Assembly (NCBI GenBank): GCA_025594325.1
Contig: JANHCV010000012.1
Span: forward strand, 310,001-374,000
DNA: 64,000 nucleotides
Origin: Blastocladiella emersonii ATCC 22665
Lineage: Eukaryota; Blastocladiomycota; Blastocladiomycetes; Blastocladiales; Blastocladiaceae
Direction: 5' to 3'
A program made the translations under genes and the position numbers. Below, piece after piece: positions 58,704 through 64,000 of this stretch; the first letter of the stretch is position 1, and each line of letters begins with the position of its first letter. Below the pieces are notes generated by a model that saw only the letters and a program-made list of their open reading frames with translations, made no database searches and was not told the origin of the DNA.

Positions 58704-59463
58704 AAGAGTCTACGCCACTCAAGCACGGCTGATACATGATATGAATGCAAGTTGTGCTCTCAACGGTCGGTGTTGTCAGGCAATGGTTCGTCCCATCGGC
58801 GGACAGCAGCTTTGGCACCCTGGGACGCGGGGCCGCTCGGCGCTCGCGCAAGTCCTAGTCACTCCTCAGCGGGCTGCTCTATCGCGCCGCCGTGCCGCAG
58901 TTCAACAACACGTTCTCAACCAGCACGCACAGCGTCGCACACGACTCATCCGTCCCTCGCCGAACCGAGGCATCATGCAGTCCACGCCGCCTGTCAAACG
59001 CCGAACTCTTGGCGGGCCAACCCGTCCCCGCTTCGCCGTCCCCGGCCTCGTTCCCTCACAAATTAGTATCCCACGGAGGAGGTCGGCCCAGTCGCAATGC
59101 ATAGAGTCTCATTGGCTTAACATGTGTTTGAAACTAGGGACGCCCGGAGAGGGAACTCCGTTTGAGTCGACCGCGCAGGTTCGGCCCGCGGTGGCCGCGG
59201 CGACCACGGGCCACGGTCACGCGGGCTTCACGCTACGTGAACCGCACGTCCGCTCCGGATTTCTCCGAGCAAGGCAGCTGCTGGAGCCTCGACCGATCTC
59301 CGCGTCGCCCGGGTCTCCCTTTGAACCGTTGTCTCGACGCGCCCTTTGATGCACCGACGCGTCAAAGGCGCGCGCGGCGCGGGGCCGTCTCCCGCGCAGG
59401 GGCTGGCAAAGAATCGATGGCTACTTCGACATCACGGTCATGATCGCTACCCTGATTCGAGAA
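58704..59463. other. Intergenic stretch
   Basis: No gene supported; probably contains upstream regulatory DNA of the dehydrogenase gene. Confidence 0.35.
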
Positions 59464-59469
59464 TATAAG
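59464..59469 (+). promoter_or_regulatory. TATA-like box of the dehydrogenase gene
   Basis: TATAAG in GAATATAAGCGCG, 74 bp before the ATG at 59543, in an otherwise GC-rich upstream region. Confidence 0.45.
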
Positions 59470-59542
59470 CGCGCCGCTCGCTCGCAATCCATGCCTTCTC
59501 CTCACGGCCTTCTCGCACACGACCCGTCACACTCGCGCCACC

Positions 59543-60762
59543 ATGACCCCGCAGCCCGCCATCACGACCGCGTCGACGGACGCGCTGACCGAGTCCGTGG
59601 CCAAGACGTCGCTCTCATCCACCGCGGCCACCGACGCGACCCCCACCACTAGCGGCCCGCGCCAGATCACGGGCTACGCGGCGCTGTCGGCGGGCGGCGC
59701 GCTTAAGCCGTGGACGTACGACGCGCCAGCGCTCGGCCCGAACGACGTCGAGGTGAGCATCACGCACTGCGGCGTGTGCCACACGGACCTCGCGGTGCTC
59801 GACCAGACGTTTGGCCCGACGCGGTTCCCGAGTATTGTTGGGCACGAGATCGTGGGTGCGTTGACTGTCGCTCTTTCCTCTCTCGCTTCTGCTCAACGAC
59901 TAATCTCCCACTTCGATCTGCAGGCACCATCTCGGCCATCGGCTCCGCGGTCCCCTCGACGTACCTGCACACGCGCGTCGGCATCGGCGCACAGTGCGGC
60001 TCGTGCCGGACCTGCTCGTCGTGCCTGCACGGCCTGGACAACACGTGCGCCCATGGCCCGGTGCTGACGTACAACGCGGCGCTCGCCGACGGCCGCGCGA
60101 CGCACGGCGGTTTCGCGGCCGCGGTCCGCGTGCCGCTCGAGTACACGTTCCCGCTCCCCGCCTCCCTCCCCTCGACCGCCGCCGCCCCGCTCATGTGCGC
60201 CGGCGTCACGGTCTACGCGCCGCTGAAGCGGTACCTGTCACCGGGCGCGCGGGTCGGGGTCGTCGGGATCGGCGGGCTGGGCCATCTCGCGATCCAGTTC
60301 GCGCGGGCGCTCGGCGCGGGCGAGGTGGTGGCGATCTCGACGAGTCGCGGGAAGGAGGCGGATTCCGCCAAACTCGGCGCGAGCAAGTTCGTCGTGCTCG
60401 ACTCGCCCGCGGCGTTCGCGGCCAACGCCGAGTCGGTCGACCTGCTCCTGCTCACGGCGTGCGGCAAGGGCGGCGAGCCCGTCGACGGGTACCTGTCGCT
60501 GGTCGCGGCGAACGGGCGCATGGTCGTCGTTGGGCTGCCCGAGGCCCCCGTGAGCGTGCACATGGCGAGTCTGGTCGCCCGCCAGCGTAGTATGACGGGC
60601 AGCCTGATCGGGAGCCGCGCGGACGTCCAGGAGATGCTGACGGTGGCCGCGAAGCACGGGATCGCGCCGTGGACCGAGACCAGCAAGATGGCTGACGTGA
60701 ACGCGGCGCTCGCGCGCGTACGCAAGGGCGAGGTGCGGTACCGCATGGTGCTCGAGAACTAG
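59543..60762 (+). CDS. Zinc-dependent alcohol dehydrogenase (CAD/ADH6 type), two exons
   Basis: Exon 1 59543-59855 and exon 2 59924-60762 are joined by a 68 bp GT-AG intron (donor GTGCGT, acceptor CTGCAG), giving 383 residues. Catalytic zinc ligands: C79 in GVCHTD, H101 in GHE and the Cys of APLMCAG. Structural zinc cysteines lie in QCGSCRTCSSCLHGLDNTC. The Rossmann motif is GIGGLGHLAIQFARALG, and the following STSRGKE suggests NADP(H) preference. The family oxidises alcohols and reduces aldehydes, including aromatic ones, in the cytosol. The first ~40 residues are a Ser/Thr/Ala-rich extension not usual in the family. Confidence 0.95.
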
Positions 60763-60816
60763 CCGCGATGCGCGAGTGGTGGAAGGTGATGGTGTATTGG
60801 ATGCGGGATGTATAAA

Positions 60817-62518
60817 CTACACACGATACTGCTTGTTCGATACGAGACACACGGCGGGCGCGACCTCGATTAACCCACGCCACTCCCCCCGCATCAAGTT
60901 CCGCGCGGCAGCGAACGGGTTGACCCGCGTGAGCCCGTCAAAGCAAACCCCACTCGCACGCTCGGCCGCAGTGAGCTCCGTGGCCTCGACGAACATGGCG
61001 TCGAACCGCGCCCGCCGCTCGGCGAGCGAGAGCCCCTCGACCTTGCTGTACACGATCCCGCCGTCGGCGCGCTCGAGGAACCGCGCCGCGCCCGTCTGCG
61101 CCGTCAAATTGTCGACGTGCACGGTGGCGTTCCGCGGCACCAGCCGGTCGCACGCGGGTGCGCGCGACTGGAGACACCGCATCGCGTTCCCGCCCGGGTA
61201 GTTGTGCGCGCTGGCGGCGGCCATGGCGAGGGAGACGGCGAGCGATGCGGCCAGGGAGGCAGCGAGGGCGAGCCCGACGACCACGCGGGCGCGTGGGTAG
61301 ACGCGGACGGCAGCCGCGGCGCCCGCGGCGTTGAGCAGCGGGACCGCGTAGAAGACGAACCGGGCCTCCTTGTGCGGGAGAAACGAGTAGGCCGCGACGT
61401 AGAGGGTGGCGAGGGCGAGGCACGCGCGTGTCCACTTCTTCATGCTCCTCCCCGAAACAGCCGCGAGGAAGGTCCAGGGCAGCGCACCCAGCATCAGCGC
61501 GGGGACGTGCCGCGTCGCGTACGCGTGCCACGGCGACGTGCCCCAGCGGTGGCTCTGGTTGTCGAGCGTGTTGAACTTGAGGACCGCGAGCTCGGGCCAC
61601 GTCCAGGCGGCGCGCCAGAAGTACGAGTCGACGGCGAGCGTCGTCGCGACCGTCGCGGTGCCCGCCACGAGGGCCGTCGCCACCAGCCGCCCGACGTGCC
61701 GCCGTCGCCCGAAAACCTCGTACGCGTACAGCGGGCCGGCGAGCAGGACCAGCTCGGAGCGGAACACGAGCCCGGCGAACGCCCAGCACCAGGTGACAGC
61801 GGCGGGCATCGGTGCGGCGGAGGAGCGCAGCTGCAGCCACGGCAGGTACCGCGCGAAGGCGAGATTGGTCAGGACCAGCGCAAACACGTTGGGCAGCGGG
61901 CGCGACGCCCAGAAGGGGCCGTGGAACTGCGTCGCGGTGAAGGCGAGGTACGCGAGCGCGGTGGTGCGGGACCCGTCGGCGCGGGCGAGGGCGCGCGCCA
62001 GGGCGCCGTGCGAGAAGGTCACGGCGAGGCCGAGGGTGATGCGGACTAGAAGGAGGCGGGGTGAGTCGAGGGGCGCGGTGCGAGGGGAGAGTGGAGGGAG
62101 GAGGACGGACCCGCGTGCAGCATGACCCACTTGACATCGTCGACGGGCCACCCGGCGAGCTGCATCGCCCATTTCAGCGGCGAGACGGCGGCGGCGAGGA
62201 GCAGCGGGCCGAGGAAGGTGCGCGGCACGACGCCGGGGAACTCGTGGTGGTCGTACTACGCGCCACCGGTGTGTCAGTCCCATTCGGCTCAGCGTAGCGA
62301 CGAGAACGAACCTTGTCGAGGTCAGCGCCGTGGAAGAGAATGTCGTGAGTGGCCTGCAGGTTGAACGACTCCTCGACCTTGGTGAAGGGCGCGGCGACGG
62401 CGAGCGCGGCGATCAGGGCGCCGAGGAGCGCGGTGGCTGCCGTGACGGTCCACGCCGGACATCTAACTGATACATGGTTGGTCATTGCCGTTGGCGTTGC
62501 AGGTGGTCGCTTCTTCAT
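60817..62518 (-). CDS. ALG12: ALG12 alpha-1,6-mannosyltransferase, three exons
   Basis: Exons 62518-62312, 62255-62111 and 62045-60817 join in frame (introns of 56 and 65 bp), giving 526 residues. Exon 1 contains [22 protein letters not shown] and exon 2 starts [22 protein letters not shown], the signature of Dol-P-Man mannosyltransferases with the lumenal acidic residues. The body has many membrane helices (GT-C fold). ALG12 adds the eighth mannose to the lipid-linked oligosaccharide in the ER lumen before N-glycosylation. ATG 62485 (MTNH) is an alternative start. The gene is convergent with the dehydrogenase, 54 bp apart. Confidence 0.92.
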
Positions 62519-62743
62519 TTTTCTTTCGGGGCAGAGGAGGAGAGGAGACGCGCCCCGTTTCAAGTGCGTCAGGTGACGGCGGGTGACCGGCGGGGGCGCC
62601 TAGCAACGGCACGTGTGAGCTCCGGGTGCCTCCGGGCACTCGGCGGGATGCCTCAGATGCGGCGCAGGCGGGCAGTTCTGTTCCGCCTCTCTTGACAGAC
62701 AAGGAAGTCTTTTTCTGAACAGACGAGCCTGTCCCTTTTCACC

Positions 62744-63318
<575 letters not shown>

Positions 63319-63735
63319 GGTGTTTTTCTCGACCGATGTGTCCCTGAGCGTGCTCCCAATACACCGAGCCCCGTTTCTGCATATCTGCATCGTCTCTGAG
63401 TGACTCTCTAGCTAGCTCGAGTGGGCTATCGTGAGCTAGTAGTCTTCAGCCGCGTTCTGACTCTGAGCTCGACAATGTTGGTCAAGCACACTTCGGAGTC
63501 TTTGCAGGTCAAGCAATAAGGCTGTATCATGTATGTAGCGAGGCGAGGGAGGGAGGGGTACGAGGGCGACACGAGAGAGCAACGACGACAGCGAGACGAG
63601 CGAGCGGAAGGGGAGGGTAAACGGTTGGAAGAAATCAATCAAGACACACACACACAAACGGCGGGGGCACCCCCCTCTCATCACAGCACCCACCCGACAC
63701 GACGCGGGCAGGGCAAGGGAGAGAGAGGGGTCCAC
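63319..63735. other. Intergenic stretch with a CA microsatellite
   Basis: Convergent 3' regions of the ubiquitin fusion and G-gamma genes. A short (AC)7 run lies at 63644-63657. Nothing else recognised. Confidence 0.6.
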
Positions 63736-63954
63736 CTACGCAATGGTACACGCGCACGGCCCGCCCATGGGCCCGTAGGGGTCCTCCTTCTTGTCGACGG
63801 TGCCCCAGACCGAGGGCACCAGGTAGTCCTTGGTGGTCTTGACGTACTTGATGAGCGACTGCGACGCGTCCGAGACGGTCAGCCGCGGCATGTCGAGCTG
63901 CTCCTTGAGCCGGTTGTTGAGCTCGAGCAGCTTCTTGAGCTTGAGTTCCGACAT
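63736..63954 (-). CDS. Heterotrimeric G-protein gamma subunit
   Basis: 72 residues from ATG 63954 ([20 protein letters not shown]). A leading coiled-coil helix is followed by [24 protein letters not shown] and a C-terminal CaaX box CTIA preceded by another Cys (PCACTIA), so farnesylation and possibly palmitoylation are expected. Size, helix and lipidation box match fungal Ste18-type gamma subunits, which anchor G-beta at the plasma membrane in pheromone or nutrient signalling. Single exon as read; the promoter lies beyond the right edge. Confidence 0.9.
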   Translation of the reverse strand: MSELKLKKLLELNNRLKEQLDMPRLTVSDASQSLIKYVKTTKDYLVPSVWGTVDKKEDPYGPMGGPCACTIA

Positions 63955-64000
63955 GGCGGTCGCGGTGCGGGGCGAGAAGACGGAGGTGGCGGCGGCGGGG

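Overview
The window comes from a high-GC microbial eukaryote, most likely a fungus and plausibly a zoosporic or other early-diverging one; the sequence alone does not prove the lineage. The evidence is spliceosomal introns of about 45-90 bp (many donors are GTGCG), a ubiquitin-S27a fusion gene split after codon 6, ALG12, a Vma12-type V-ATPase assembly factor, a CaaX-ended G-protein gamma subunit, and large paralogous families of LRR and helical-repeat proteins with many decayed copies.

The centrepiece is a 16.6 kb endogenous Polinton-like virus (PLV) at 8834-25427. It has long terminal inverted repeats (TIRs, about 0.7-0.77 kb) that end in a perfect palindrome, and no target-site duplication that I can see. 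On the left a minus-strand module encodes a large SF3 helicase (9679-11985). Sixteen palindrome-bearing ~92 bp repeats (12173-13630) follow. Rightward genes encode a putative tyrosine recombinase and a DDE (rve) integrase, and a leftward gene encodes a tail-fibre-like protein. The morphogenesis module comes last: a possible scaffold/structural protein, an FtsK/HerA-type packaging ATPase, a major capsid protein, an 88-residue protein, a penton-type minor capsid protein and two very small genes. Most of these genes share a T-tract plus TAAA(C)-ATG leader. Four genes carry single in-frame stop codons but no frameshifts, so the copy looks recently inserted and silenced by point changes. I see no type-B DNA polymerase and no capsid maturation protease.

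Left flank (1-8833): the start of an unknown gene at the window edge, an RGG-rich protein, a small two-exon membrane protein, an F-box-like helical protein, a frameshifted LRR pseudogene, and a host gene fragment that ends exactly at the virus terminus. Right flank (25430-29460): two diverged ~1.9 kb tandem units with no convincing gene.

29469-34427 holds an LRR gene, an ALKBH1-type dioxygenase, a proline-rich protein and a three-exon VMA12 gene. 34428-47427 is gene-poor: an LRR gene, a decaying multi-exon KDZ-transposon-like gene, coding remnants and minisatellites. 47428-58700 is a cluster of lineage-specific unknown families (F-box-like, helical, and a 625-residue family with two pseudogene paralogues). 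59543-63954 is a conserved housekeeping block: zinc alcohol dehydrogenase, ALG12, ubiquitin-S27a and the G-gamma subunit.
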